Assembly: GCA_051878315.1 (NCBI GenBank)
Contig: JBJEJW010000035.1
Span: 1-17,462, forward strand
DNA from: W0P28-013 sp051878315
Lineage (GTDB): Bacteria; Bacteroidota; Bacteroidia; Bacteroidales; Paludibacteraceae
DNA: 17,462 bases
Direction of reading: 5' to 3'
Position numbers and translations under genes: made by a program. Each line of letters begins with the position of its first letter. Positions within the stretch are counted from its first letter, which is position 1. This document shows positions 1-7,663 of this stretch, in pieces. The notes below the pieces were generated by a model. The model made no database searches and was not told where the DNA came from. It saw nothing but the letters and a program-made list of their open reading frames with translations.

Positions 1-3000
1 CGGAGCCTTCACCGTTGCTCACTGCCATCGGCACCATACCCAAGATGGTGGTGAAAGCGGTCATTAGCACAGGACGAATACGGCTACGACCTGCTGCTTG
101 TACGGCTTCGTTCAATTCCCATCCACGCTCGCGCAGGAGGTCAATATAGTCGATAAGCACAATACCGTTCTTCACTACGATACCCACCAACATGATGATA
201 CCCAGGGCACCAATCATATCCAACGAACTGCGGGTCAGCCACAAGGCTAGCACAACACCCGAGAGGGCAAACGGAATGGTGAACATGATGACAAACGGCT
301 TTTTGAGCGACTCGAATTGACTTGCCATCACGATGTACACCAACATGATAATCAATGCACCCAACATACCCATATCGCCGAATGTATCTTGTTGATCTTC
401 GTAGTCGCCGGCGATACGGACTACAACACCTTGCGGAATATCCAAAGTGGGCAGTACGTTGTTCTCGATATACTGTGCTAACTCACCCAAGGAGGTATTG
501 TAAGGTGTAACCTCCACGGTAACGATACGCTGACGACTTTTGCGTTCGATAGTAGGTGGCGTCCAATATTCGCCGATGGTGCATACTTCCGATAGTTTGA
601 CGGATTTGCCCGTGGGCGTTGGAATCGTGATGTTGCTGATAGCTTCCACGCTGTTGCGGTCTTTTTCTTCGAGACGGCAGATGATGTCGTATTCCGATCC
701 GGTCTCTTTCAGATAGCCGCACGCCATACCGTTTACGCGGTTACGCAGATATGACGAGATGGTTGCGGTGGTCAGCCCTAAACGGCTGGCTTTTTCTTTG
801 TCCACCTCAATTTTTATCTCAGGACGTTCGTCATCACGCGAGATTGTGGCATCGCGAGCACCGGGCACCTCGTGGTTACAGATGGCTTTTAGTTGCTCCG
901 CGAGGGCGGAAGTGGCATCGAAGTCGTAGCCGTAGATTTCGATATCTACCGAGTTTGATGATGCAGATCCACCTTGCGTACTTACTTGATAATCAATAAT
1001 TTCAGGGTATCGAGCCATTTCCTGACGCAGAATTTCCGCCATCTCGAAGATAGTCTGTTCGCGTTCGTACTTTTTGCTGGTACGGATGGTCATAGAGATG
1101 GTGTTGTTCATTGTAGAGGAGAACAATGCGCTCATACCACTATCGTCGTTGTTACCTGCAGATGTGCTAATCAATTGTATTTCAGGAACTAACTCCACAA
1201 AACGTGCTTCCAGCATGCGGGCGGTTTTCAATGTTTCTTCGATACGGGTACCACGTTGCAGTTTCACAGTGACGGTCATACGACCGTTATCTTGTTGTTT
1301 CATAAAGTCGGTACCGATCTGTCCGGTGAACATCGGAATCATGGAACAGCAGAAGAATGCCAATAGGATAAGGAAGGTAACCGCTTTGTGTTTCAAACAC
1401 CAGCCGAGAGCCTTGGCATATTTGTCGTCCACCCAGTCGAGGGCGCGTACTACGGTACGCTCGTACCAGCCTTTCTTGCCTTTCTCATCATCAATCAGGT
1501 TGCCTTCGTTGTCCACATGCACTTTGCGTGGTTTGAGCAACTTACTTGCCAACATAGGTGTGAGCGAAATAGCCACGATGGTAGATGTGCAAACTACGAT
1601 GGTTACAATCCAGCCTAATTCTTTGAACATGATACCTGCCATACCTGTCAGTGTAGTCAACGGCACGAACACCGCTACTATAACCAACGTGGTGGCAATA
1701 ACAGATACCCATACCTCGTTGGTGGCGTAAATCGCTGCCTCGCGCGGGTTCTCGCCGCGGTCAACGTGCTTGGTGATATTCTCCAAAACCACAATCGCAT
1801 CGTCCACTACCATACCGATAGCCACAGTGAGCGAACACATGGATATGATGTTCAGTGAGGAGCCAACCATCTTCAAATAGATGAACGCCACGATCAAGGC
1901 AATAGGAATGGTGATACCGATAATCAATGTCGCACGCCACTTGCCGAGGAAGAATAGCACCACTAATACCACGAAGAGCAAGGCATAGAGGATAGACTCG
2001 GTGAGTGAGTCGATTGAGTTTTGAATATTTTCCGACGAGTCGTAAATCAACTTAAACTGCACGTCGGTAGGCAATGTTTTTTGAATACGTGCAATCTCTT
2101 TACGCACATCGCGACAAATTTGTACGGTGTTGGCGCCGGTTTGTTTGGTTACCAACAGACGAGCGCATTCGCGACCGTCGGCTTTCTCGTCCAACGATAA
2201 CTCTTTGATGGTGTCTTTCACAACGGCGATGTCGCGCACAAATACTTGGCGACCGTCGGCTGTTGTAGTAACGGTTATGTCGTTGATTTCGTCCGACGAT
2301 ACAAATTCGGAACGCACCTCCATTTGGTATTGTTCTTTTTGGAGTTTTACCGTACCCGACGACATGTTCAGGTTGTTGGCAGCAATCATGTTACCAACTG
2401 TTTCGACGGTTAATCCGTAAGCATCAAGTTTTTGTTGGTCGAGGTAAACATACACGTAACGTTCCGGTGCACCCGATACTGTCAGGTTACCGATACCGTC
2501 CACGCGGTTCAACTGCGGAATAATTTCATCGTCGAGCATTTTATCGAGTGCAGGATACGATTCATCTGCCATAATGGCATATTGTATGACAGGCATCATG
2601 CTCGTGCTGAGTCGCATTACGATAGGATTGGAACAACCGTCGGGAAGGTTATCTTTGACGATGTCCACGTATGTACGCACATCGTTGAGTACCTCGTCCA
2701 AGTCGGTACCCCACTCGAATTCCATGGTTACGGTGGAGATATTATCTTTTGACTTTGAGGTCAGTTCTTTCAGATGGTCCACCGAGTTGAGCGAGTTTTC
2801 CATCACTTTGGTAACGTTACTCTCTACCTCCGACGCCGAGGCACCCGGATAGGTGGTCATTACCGTTACATACGGCGGGTCCATTTCTGGAAATTGGTCG
2901 ATAGGCAACTGCACATAGCAGAACACACCTATCACTATCACTGCCAAGAAGATAAGGGCAGTGGTAACGGGCTTTTGGACTGCTGTTTTATAAATAGACA

Positions 3001-3001
3001 T
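1..3001 (-). CDS. RND-family efflux pump inner-membrane permease (AcrB/MexB-like), C-terminus cut by window edge
   Basis: Proton-driven inner-membrane transporter of a tripartite efflux system. I translated the minus strand from the ATG at 3001-2999; the frame stays open through position 2, giving 1000 visible codons. AcrB-class pumps are about 1030-1060 residues, so only the last 40-60 are missing. Seen: an N-terminal membrane segment (about residues 11-30) followed by the family signature around LPIDQFPEMDPP. The paired aspartates of the proton relay are D400-D401 in the stretch GMVVDDAIVVLENI. The conserved lysine (AcrB K940 equivalent) is K944 in VVKNGIVLIDY. Two large periplasmic loops and two sets of membrane helices are present. 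It is last in the visible order regulator-channel-adaptor-pump, starting 32 bp after the adaptor stop. The substrate cannot be told from sequence; drugs, bile acids or other amphiphiles are plausible. The family assignment is secure. Confidence 0.95.
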   Translation of the reverse strand, partial: MSIYKTAVQKPVTTALIFLAVIVIGVFCYVQLPIDQFPEMDPPYVTVMTTYPGASASEVESNVTKVMENSLNSVDHLKELTSKSKDNISTVTMEFEWGTDLDEVLNDVRTYVDIVKDNLPDGCSNPIVMRLSTSMMPVIQYAIMADESYPALDKMLDDEIIPQLNRVDGIGNLTVSGAPERYVYVYLDQQKLDAYGLTVETVGNMIAANNLNMSSGTVKLQKEQYQMEVRSEFVSSDEINDITVTTTADGRQVFVRDIAVVKDTIKELSLDEKADGRECARLLVTKQTGANTVQICRDVRKEIARIQKTLPTDVQFKLIYDSSENIQNSIDSLTESILYALLFVVLVVLFFLGKWRATLIIGITIPIALIVAFIYLKMVGSSLNIISMCSLTVAIGMVVDDAIVVLENITKHVDRGENPREAAIYATNEVWVSVIATTLVIVAVFVPLTTLTGMAGIMFKELGWIVTIVVCTSTIVAISLTPMLASKLLKPRKVHVDNEGNLIDDEKGKKGWYERTVVRALDWVDDKYAKALGWCLKHKAVTFLILLAFFCCSMIPMFTGQIGTDFMKQQDNGRMTVTVKLQRGTRIEETLKTARMLEARFVELVPEIQLISTSAGNNDDSGMSALFSSTMNNTISMTIRTSKKYEREQTIFEMAEILRQEMARYPEIIDYQVSTQGGSASSNSVDIEIYGYDFDATSALAEQLKAICNHEVPGARDATISRDDERPEIKIEVDKEKASRLGLTTATISSYLRNRVNGMACGYLKETGSEYDIICRLEEKDRNSVEAISNITIPTPTGKSVKLSEVCTIGEYWTPPTIERKSRQRIVTVEVTPYNTSLGELAQYIENNVLPTLDIPQGVVVRIAGDYEDQQDTFGDMGMLGALIIMLVYIVMASQFESLKKPFVIMFTIPFALSGVVLALWLTRSSLDMIGALGIIMLVGIVVKNGIVLIDYIDLLRERGWELNEAVQAAGRSRIRPVLMTAFTTILGMVPMAVSNGEGS

Positions 3002-3033
3002 AGTTTAGAATGTTAGTTTTTTTGATGAAAATA

Positions 3034-4056
3034 TTATTCTGCCGATACAGCAAGTTTTACTCCGTCAACCAAACGTGCTTCGCCTTGAGTGACAAGTTCC
3101 ACACCTTCGACAATTTCGGGCGCAATAATTTCGACATCATCGCCAAAACGTTGTCCCATCTCTACCGATACGCGCTTGGCGTAGCCGTTTTCGTTAATAA
3201 ATACATAGCGGTCGTTTGAGCCAATCAACTTTAATACGGTGGAATACGGTGCCGTGATGACAGTTTCTTTACCTAAACCGATAGTTGTGGTAACATACAT
3301 ACCCGGACGCAATAAACCGGCAGTGTTGTTTACAACCACTTTTGCTTGGAATGTGTGACTGCTGGCGTCGATGGTTGGATATACCACTTCGATGGTGGCC
3401 GGGAATACCTTGTCGGGATAAACGCTCGAACGTAACGATAAACGCATACCTGCTTTAACCTGTGGAACGTACGATTCAGGTATAGCAATTAATGTTTTAA
3501 GTTTATCTACTTGGGTCAGTACGACAATCGGTTGACCGCCGTACAATTCGCCATCTTCGTAGTTCTTGGCCGAAATAACGCCGTTAAAAGGTGCTTTGAC
3601 GTAGGTGTTCGTTTCTAAAAAATCCAACGATTCTTTTGTCTGGTCGTACGATAATTTTATTTGGTCATACGATTGTTGACTGACGCTACCGCTGGCCAAT
3701 AACGCTTCCATACGTTGTTTCTCGATGGTCAGGTTTGCAAAGCTCAATTTCGTTGTGGTGTACTGATTTTGATCCATGCGCACCAACATGTCGCCTTTGT
3801 TTTTGCGGTCGCCCACTTCTACATAGATGTGTTCGATTTTGCCCGTGATCGATGGTGCTACATTCACAGTCTGATAACCTTGCAAATTGCTCGACAACGA
3901 TATTTCGCGCTGAATTTCGCGCGCGTGCAATGTCGTGGTGCGCACCTGCTCTACACGTTCAGTTTCGGTTTTCTCTGTCGATGTGGTGTTCTCCTTGTTG
4001 CCACATCCTGCCAATGTTACGGCGACTAATGCCGCTAAAATTACTTGTTTTTTCAT
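3034..4056 (-). CDS. RND efflux periplasmic adaptor (membrane fusion protein, HlyD/MexA type), lipoprotein
   Basis: Periplasmic adaptor joining the inner-membrane pump to the outer-membrane channel. The 340-residue protein starts with a lipoprotein signal peptide; the lipobox LAGC puts the acylated cysteine at residue 18, so it is anchored by lipid in a membrane facing the periplasm. First half of the biotinyl-lipoyl-like barrel: about residues 62-97 (VAPSITGKIEHIYVEVGD). Short alpha-hairpin: about 98-148. Second lipoyl half: about 150-183 (APFNGVISAKNYEDGE). Beta-barrel and membrane-proximal domains follow, including LLRPGMYVTTTIG (248-260). The hairpin is shorter than in E. coli AcrA, which is common in the smaller adaptors of this phylum. 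The gene begins 11 bp after the channel gene and ends 32 bp before the pump gene, so co-transcription and a shared complex are inferred. Confidence 0.94.
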   Translation of the reverse strand: MKKQVILAALVAVTLAGCGNKENTTSTEKTETERVEQVRTTTLHAREIQREISLSSNLQGYQTVNVAPSITGKIEHIYVEVGDRKNKGDMLVRMDQNQYTTTKLSFANLTIEKQRMEALLASGSVSQQSYDQIKLSYDQTKESLDFLETNTYVKAPFNGVISAKNYEDGELYGGQPIVVLTQVDKLKTLIAIPESYVPQVKAGMRLSLRSSVYPDKVFPATIEVVYPTIDASSHTFQAKVVVNNTAGLLRPGMYVTTTIGLGKETVITAPYSTVLKLIGSNDRYVFINENGYAKRVSVEMGQRFGDDVEIIAPEIVEGVELVTQGEARLVDGVKLAVSAE

Positions 4057-4067
4057 ATCTAAAAATC

Positions 4068-5375
4068 TTAATTGTTATTCAAAAATTTGGCTAATTCGAC
4101 TTGCGCATTTACAAGCGACATTACGGCTTGCACATACGACGATTGTGCCGATATCAAGTCGTTGCTGGCGTTGGTTAACTCGAGCGACGAGGCGACACCG
4201 TGTTCGAATTTGTTGGTTGTGTTTCTAAACACACGTTTTGTTACTTCGATGTTATCGCGTTCGTTCATATAGGTTTCGTACGCATTCGACAAGTTGAAAC
4301 GCAGTTGCTGATTCTGAATCCCCAAATTGTCGGTGGTTTCGTTCAGTGTGTTTACTGCTTCCTGATAAGCGATTTTCTTTTCGCGTACGCCGGCAGCACG
4401 TTGGCCGCTCGACCATATCGGTATGCTTACCGACACACCTGCTACATGTGGTGCACTCATGTTGAGCGTGGCTTCGTCCGAAAAATATTTCTTGGCGGTG
4501 TACTGATAGTAGGCCGATACGGTTGGTGTGTACGCCAACCCTGCCATGGTTACGTTCTTTTTGGCCAACTCGGTGTTTTTGACCAACAACTGATAATTGT
4601 AATTGTTGTTGATGTTGAAATTTTGCGAGAGCAAATCCAATGCACTTTCGGCCGACAACAATTCGTCGAGAGTTTGAGTCAGTTGTAGGTCGGTATCGAC
4701 ACCTACACCCAATAATACTTTCAGCGAATTGCGAGCCAATTCGACGTTTCGTTTGTTCGAGTTGATGGAGTTTTTCAGCGCATTGGCTTTCACTACTATT
4801 TGGTCGGCGGCGGTTTGCTCGGCGGCTCCTACATCGACCGAACGTTGCGTCATGGCAGCCAAACGTTCTATGTTGGTCAAACTCGAGTCGAGCAATGCTA
4901 CGATATCTTCCATCACCAATACGGTCAGATACGACGACATGACGTTGGCGCGAATATCGCTCTCGGATTGAGCGCGCGTGATGTCTTGCATCTCGATGGC
5001 TAAATTATTGAGTAGCGCACCCATAATGGCTTGCCCGTTCAAACCTATCGAGGCAGTAACTGTGTGCGTGATGTTGGCCGGCATGGCAATTTTCATGCCT
5101 TTCATGTCCATCTGATAATCGAACATGCTGGTAAATTGCGCCGACCCGTCAACTTGCGGTAGCATAGCGGCTATTGTTTGCCAGCGTTGTGCATACGCTT
5201 TTTTGACTTCGAGTGAGGCGTTTTGCAGGCTTTTGTTGTTGGTTATGGCGTATTGCTGCGCATCGGCCAACGACAGCGATAGTGTACCGGCTTCGCCCGA
5301 AACGGACTCTTGTGCAAATATGCCGGTGCATAAGGCTGCAAATGCAATGGTTAACATTTTTCTCCTGATTTTCAT
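4068..5375 (-). CDS. TolC-like outer-membrane efflux protein (OEP family)
   Basis: Outer-membrane channel of the efflux system, expected to form a trimeric barrel plus periplasmic alpha-helical tunnel. The 435-residue product has a Sec signal peptide (MKIRRKML then a hydrophobic stretch), with likely cleavage after residue 21 (IFA|QES). Two long helix-rich OEP repeats follow. The first starts near LSLADAQQYAITNNKSLQNA (about 33-52), typical of OEP proteins. The second covers the C-terminal half, including the segment around FEHGVASSLELTNASNDL, which matches the usual end-of-domain pattern. Length is normal for the family. There is no lipobox, so it is not an OprM-type lipoprotein channel. It sits between the tetR gene (18 bp upstream) and the adaptor (11 bp downstream). 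A role separate from this pump is unlikely given the context. Confidence 0.93.
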   Translation of the reverse strand: MKIRRKMLTIAFAALCTGIFAQESVSGEAGTLSLSLADAQQYAITNNKSLQNASLEVKKAYAQRWQTIAAMLPQVDGSAQFTSMFDYQMDMKGMKIAMPANITHTVTASIGLNGQAIMGALLNNLAIEMQDITRAQSESDIRANVMSSYLTVLVMEDIVALLDSSLTNIERLAAMTQRSVDVGAAEQTAADQIVVKANALKNSINSNKRNVELARNSLKVLLGVGVDTDLQLTQTLDELLSAESALDLLSQNFNINNNYNYQLLVKNTELAKKNVTMAGLAYTPTVSAYYQYTAKKYFSDEATLNMSAPHVAGVSVSIPIWSSGQRAAGVREKKIAYQEAVNTLNETTDNLGIQNQQLRFNLSNAYETYMNERDNIEVTKRVFRNTTNKFEHGVASSLELTNASNDLISAQSSYVQAVMSLVNAQVELAKFLNNN

Positions 5376-5393
5376 AATGATTTTCGTTTGTTG

Positions 5394-5999
5394 TTATTTT
5401 ATTTTATTTTTATTTTGCTGGTAATAAGCCCAACCTTTGGGACTTGTAATAAGTCGCAGAAAACTATCTGCTATAAATATGGTGATTTCGGTCGGGCTCA
5501 TCTTTGTGTAGTTGCGCAGGTCGGTGATGGTAGCCATCATGTGCGAGTGCATCAGTACAACGGTGGCTTCGACATTCAAGTCGTCGCGAAAATAACCCTC
5601 TTCGATGCCGCGGTGCAATCCCTGACAAAAATGGTCGAACATGGTTTGGCGCATCGAACTCTCGTGACGAGCTTCTATTTCGGGATAATATTTGTGCAAA
5701 TCGTAAAAGAAGTTGTAAAACAATTCGTTGGTGTGGTTCATGCGGGCTACACTTATTTCGTGCATGGCAATGTCGATAGCGTTATTGGTACGATTGGTCG
5801 AGGTTACCGTTGTTGCACGCTGTTTGCGCATACTGCCCAGCAACGCTTCTATCAATTCCTCTTTCGACCGAAAGTGCGTGTAGAACGTCTTTTTCGAAAT
5901 GTGAATGCGATTGCAGATGTCGTCAATAGACACGCTGCGTAAGCCGCATCGCAGAAAAAGTTCACCTGCCGTTTCCAATATCTTGTTTTGTGTGTCCAT
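5394..5999 (-). CDS. TetR/AcrR-family transcriptional regulator of the efflux operon
   Basis: DNA-binding repressor, 201 residues. The N-terminal helix-turn-helix spans about residues 5-55, with the classic TetR pattern: ILETAGELFLRCGLRSVSI, then ICNRIHISKKTFYTHFRSKEELIEALL. The alpha-helical C-terminal ligand and dimerisation domain fills the rest and is too variable to name a ligand. It is the first gene of the minus-strand run, and its stop is only 18 bp before the outer-membrane channel start. The regulator is therefore probably co-transcribed with the pump genes it controls and represses its own promoter (inference). A TAnnTTTG promoter element lies about 40 bp upstream and an imperfect inverted repeat overlaps the likely start site (see separate entries). 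An activating role cannot be excluded. Confidence 0.93.
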   Translation of the reverse strand: MDTQNKILETAGELFLRCGLRSVSIDDICNRIHISKKTFYTHFRSKEELIEALLGSMRKQRATTVTSTNRTNNAIDIAMHEISVARMNHTNELFYNFFYDLHKYYPEIEARHESSMRQTMFDHFCQGLHRGIEEGYFRDDLNVEATVVLMHSHMMATITDLRNYTKMSPTEITIFIADSFLRLITSPKGWAYYQQNKNKIK

Positions 6000-6017
6000 T
6001 CAACGTCATTTTAGTCC

Positions 6018-6039
6018 GCATATCGTTTTTTGAGTATGC
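6018..6039. promoter_or_regulatory. Possible TetR operator: imperfect inverted repeat at the tetR start site
   Basis: GCATA at 6018-6022 faces TATGC at 6035-6039 across 12 bases. This 22-bp element lies directly downstream (in the direction of tetR transcription) of the TAnnTTTG element, where a repressor would block initiation. The arms are only five bases, so this is a suggestion from position, not a recognised site. Confidence 0.3.
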
Positions 6040-6046
6040 AAAAATA
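6039..6046 (-). promoter_or_regulatory. Putative -7 element for the tetR-efflux operon
   Basis: The minus strand reads TATTTTTG, a full match to the Bacteroidota TAnnTTTG element, 40 bp before the tetR start codon. No TTG lies 19-21 bases further upstream, so the -33 box is missing or degenerate. That would fit a weak or regulated promoter. Confidence 0.45.
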
Positions 6047-6253
6047 GTGCCTATCGTATTTGTATGTTATATTATTTCGCATAAATAAAGTTAAATAAGT
6101 AAAATAAAATTATAAACGTTTGATAATCAGTTTATTCTGGGAAACTTATTTGTCGTGAAAGTTTTCGAGTGTGTGTTAAATCTATGTTTTTCGACATGTT
6201 TGTCAGTGTAAATTTGCCAGAAAGTAGGTGTGTTATCGGGTGAAAATATGTTC

Positions 6254-6266
6254 AGCAACCGTTGCT
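6254..6266. repeat. Short perfect inverted repeat (6-bp arms, 1-bp spacer)
   Basis: AGCAAC-C-GTTGCT, about 60 bp upstream of the bactofilin -33 box. With a one-base spacer it cannot form a good RNA hairpin, so a protein-binding palindrome is the more natural reading. It could equally be chance. Confidence 0.3.
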
Positions 6267-6324
6267 TTGAATCGCGTGCGTTTATGCAAATACTATGCCA
6301 ATGATAAAAAAAGGCTCGCTTTTG

Positions 6325-6355
6325 TTGCAAAAATCGCAGAAAATGTGTATTTTTG
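6325..6355 (+). promoter_or_regulatory. Bactofilin promoter (TTG-N20-TATTTTTG)
   Basis: TTG at 6325-6327, a 20-base spacer, then TATTTTTG at 6348-6355: a full match to the Bacteroidota primary sigma factor consensus. Transcription should start near 6362, leaving a leader of roughly 18 bases before the ATG at 6380. It also rules out the TTG at 6353 as a start codon, because that codon lies inside the -7 element. Confidence 0.78.
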
Positions 6356-6379
6356 CACCAATTTAAAAATGAAACGGTT

Positions 6380-6745
6380 ATGGCGAAAGAAATTCAGAAC
6401 ATGGGGATAGCACACAATGTGTTGGCTTTCGGCAGTAAAGTGAAGGGAAATATTACCGCCGATAGCGATTTTCGTATCGATGGCGAGGTCGATGGCGACT
6501 TGAATTGTACAGGTAAGGTGGTTGTTGGGCCGCAAGGCGCGTTGAAAGGCAATTTGGTGTGCCAGAATGCCGAAATTATGGGGCGTGTCGAGGGTAAAAT
6601 TGTTGTGGCCGAATTGCTGTCGCTGAAAGAAACAGCACGCGTATCGGGCGAAATTAAAATCAAAACGTTGATGATAGAACCGAATGCGGTATTCTCCGGC
6701 ACTTGCGATATGGGTCAAATAACGCCACCTGCCGCTAAAAAATAG
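6380..6745 (+). CDS. Bactofilin (polymer-forming cytoskeletal protein, DUF583/CcmA family)
   Basis: Small cytoskeletal protein that polymerises into filaments through a right-handed beta-helix, usually acting in cell shape, envelope synthesis or protein positioning. The 121-residue product matches the family: a short polar N-terminus, then a core of short glycine-rich beta-rungs from about residue 18 to 110 (GSKVKGNITADSDFRIDGEV, DGDLNCTGKVVVGPQGALKG, GRVEGKIVVAELLSL). It ends in a proline-alanine-lysine tail. No membrane segment or signal peptide is seen, so it acts in the cytoplasm, perhaps at the membrane. I chose the ATG at 6380; the upstream in-frame TTG at 6353 lies within the promoter. 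It appears to be a single-gene unit with its own promoter and a strong terminator. No adjacent M23 peptidase gene is present, although that is a frequent bactofilin partner elsewhere. Confidence 0.92.
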   Translation: MAKEIQNMGIAHNVLAFGSKVKGNITADSDFRIDGEVDGDLNCTGKVVVGPQGALKGNLVCQNAEIMGRVEGKIVVAELLSLKETARVSGEIKIKTLMIEPNAVFSGTCDMGQITPPAAKK

Positions 6746-6764
6746 TTGTCGATGCGACATATAC

Positions 6765-6798
6765 AAAAAAATCGGACTTCACGAAGTCCGATTTTTTT
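6765..6798. terminator. Bidirectional intrinsic terminator between the bactofilin gene and deoD
   Basis: ATCGGACTT pairs with AAGTCCGAT around the four-base loop CACG, flanked by A6 on the left and T8 on the right. The flanking A/T runs extend the stem and give a U-tract on both strands. It serves the convergent genes ending at 6745 (plus) and 6818 (minus). Confidence 0.92.
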
Positions 6799-6817
6799 TG
6801 TGTGTATGCCTATCCGA

Positions 6818-7528
6818 TTAAACGAGACTGAAAGCCACGTCCATCATTTTGGTGAAAGTCGTTTGACGTTCTTCGGCGGTAGTGGCTTCGCCGGTCAGAA
6901 TGTGGTCGCTGACGGTGCAGATACACAAGGCTTTGTTGCCTGTAACGGCCGCGTTCATATACAAAGCCGGGCTTTCCATTTCGTCGGCCAGCACGCCCAT
7001 TTTTGTCCAATTGGCACGTTGGCTGTGTTGGTTGTAGAATACGTCGGCGGCAAATACGTTACCTACATGATAGGTGTAGCCGAATTTCTCGCAAGCATCG
7101 ACGGCGCCGCGCACCAAATCGAACGAAGCGATGGGGGCGTAAGTGCCGGGCAATTCATATTGGTCGGCATAGTGGCTGTCGGTGCAGGCGCCCATGGCTA
7201 TGACAATGTCGCCCACATGGACGTGCATTTGGCGTGCGCCGCACGAACCGACACGAATGATGGTTTTGACGCCGTAAAAATTGAAAAGTTCATACGTGTA
7301 GATGCCGATGGACGGAATGCCCATGCCGTGTCCCATTACAGAAACGCGTTTGCCGTTGTGGGTGCCCGTGAATCCGAGCATACCGCGTACATTGTTGAAT
7401 TGTACCGGATTTTCCAAATAACGGTCGGCCATCAGTTTGGCGCGTAGTGGGTCGCCGGCCATGATAACTGTTTCGGCAATTTCGCCATACTTTGCCCCAA
7501 TGTGTGGGGTAGGTGTGTTTTCTCCCAT
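6818..7528 (-). CDS. deoD: Purine nucleoside phosphorylase, DeoD type
   Basis: Phosphorolysis of purine (deoxy)nucleosides to free base and (deoxy)ribose-1-phosphate; cytosolic purine salvage. The 236-residue product aligns along its length with E. coli DeoD. Seen: PHIGAKYG with the subunit-shared histidine H9; GDPLRAK with R29; NVRGMLGFTGT; SVMGHGMGIPS; IIRVGSCGA with the phosphate-binding R92 and S95. Also GACTDS; EMES (E183, M184, E185) contacting the nucleoside; and CTVSDHILTGE with the catalytic acid D208, then ERQTTF with R221. The start is the ATG at 7528. An in-frame GTG at 7594 lies inside the promoter, and the extra 22 residues have no counterpart in the family. It has its own promoter and the shared terminator at 6765-6798, so it is probably monocistronic. 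Confidence 0.96.
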   Translation of the reverse strand: MGENTPTPHIGAKYGEIAETVIMAGDPLRAKLMADRYLENPVQFNNVRGMLGFTGTHNGKRVSVMGHGMGIPSIGIYTYELFNFYGVKTIIRVGSCGARQMHVHVGDIVIAMGACTDSHYADQYELPGTYAPIASFDLVRGAVDACEKFGYTYHVGNVFAADVFYNQHSQRANWTKMGVLADEMESPALYMNAAVTGNKALCICTVSDHILTGEATTAEERQTTFTKMMDVAFSLV

Positions 7529-7593
7529 AGTATTTTTGTTTTGGTTTAAAAAATTATTTGTGCTACGTCGTGCAATACGAAGAGTCGCAACCA

Positions 7594-7625
7594 CAAAAGT
7601 ACGACTTTTTTTCGTATTTCCAAAA
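7594..7625 (-). promoter_or_regulatory. deoD promoter (TTTG-N19-TACTTTTG)
   Basis: On the minus strand TTTG (7624-7621), 19 bases, then TACTTTTG (7601-7594), a full match to the Bacteroidota consensus. Initiation near 7587 would give a leader of about 59 bases before the ATG at 7528. It lies in the gap between the ygjP-like gene and deoD. Confidence 0.78.
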
Positions 7626-7663
7626 TTTTCGTCGGAATTTAACTATTTTTCTGGTTCGTTCGG

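Larger units (their letters stand above)
6000..6379. other. AT-rich intergenic spacer between tetR and the bactofilin gene
   Basis: No supported gene. The tetR-side part (6020-6130) is very AT-rich and holds the likely tetR operon promoter and a possible operator. A 13-bp odd palindrome lies at 6254-6266 and the bactofilin promoter at 6325-6355. The minus-strand open frame at 6127-6330 has no family likeness and runs into the bactofilin promoter, so I do not call it. Confidence 0.7.

Noticed and set aside
1074..1730. Plus-strand open frame (218 codons) within the RND pump gene
   Set aside because: The minus strand codes for unmistakable AcrB-type sequence across the whole stretch, including conserved motifs; the plus-strand product resembles nothing.
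6127..6330. Minus-strand 67-codon open frame in the tetR-bactofilin spacer
   Set aside because: No recognisable domain, no promoter in the right place, and its 5' end overlaps the bactofilin promoter on the other strand.
6353..6379. Upstream TTG start extending the bactofilin by nine codons
   Set aside because: The TTG lies inside the -7 promoter element, upstream of the predicted transcription start.
7529..7594. GTG start extending deoD by 22 codons
   Set aside because: It coincides with the -7 element of the deoD promoter, and the extra residues have no counterpart in the family.
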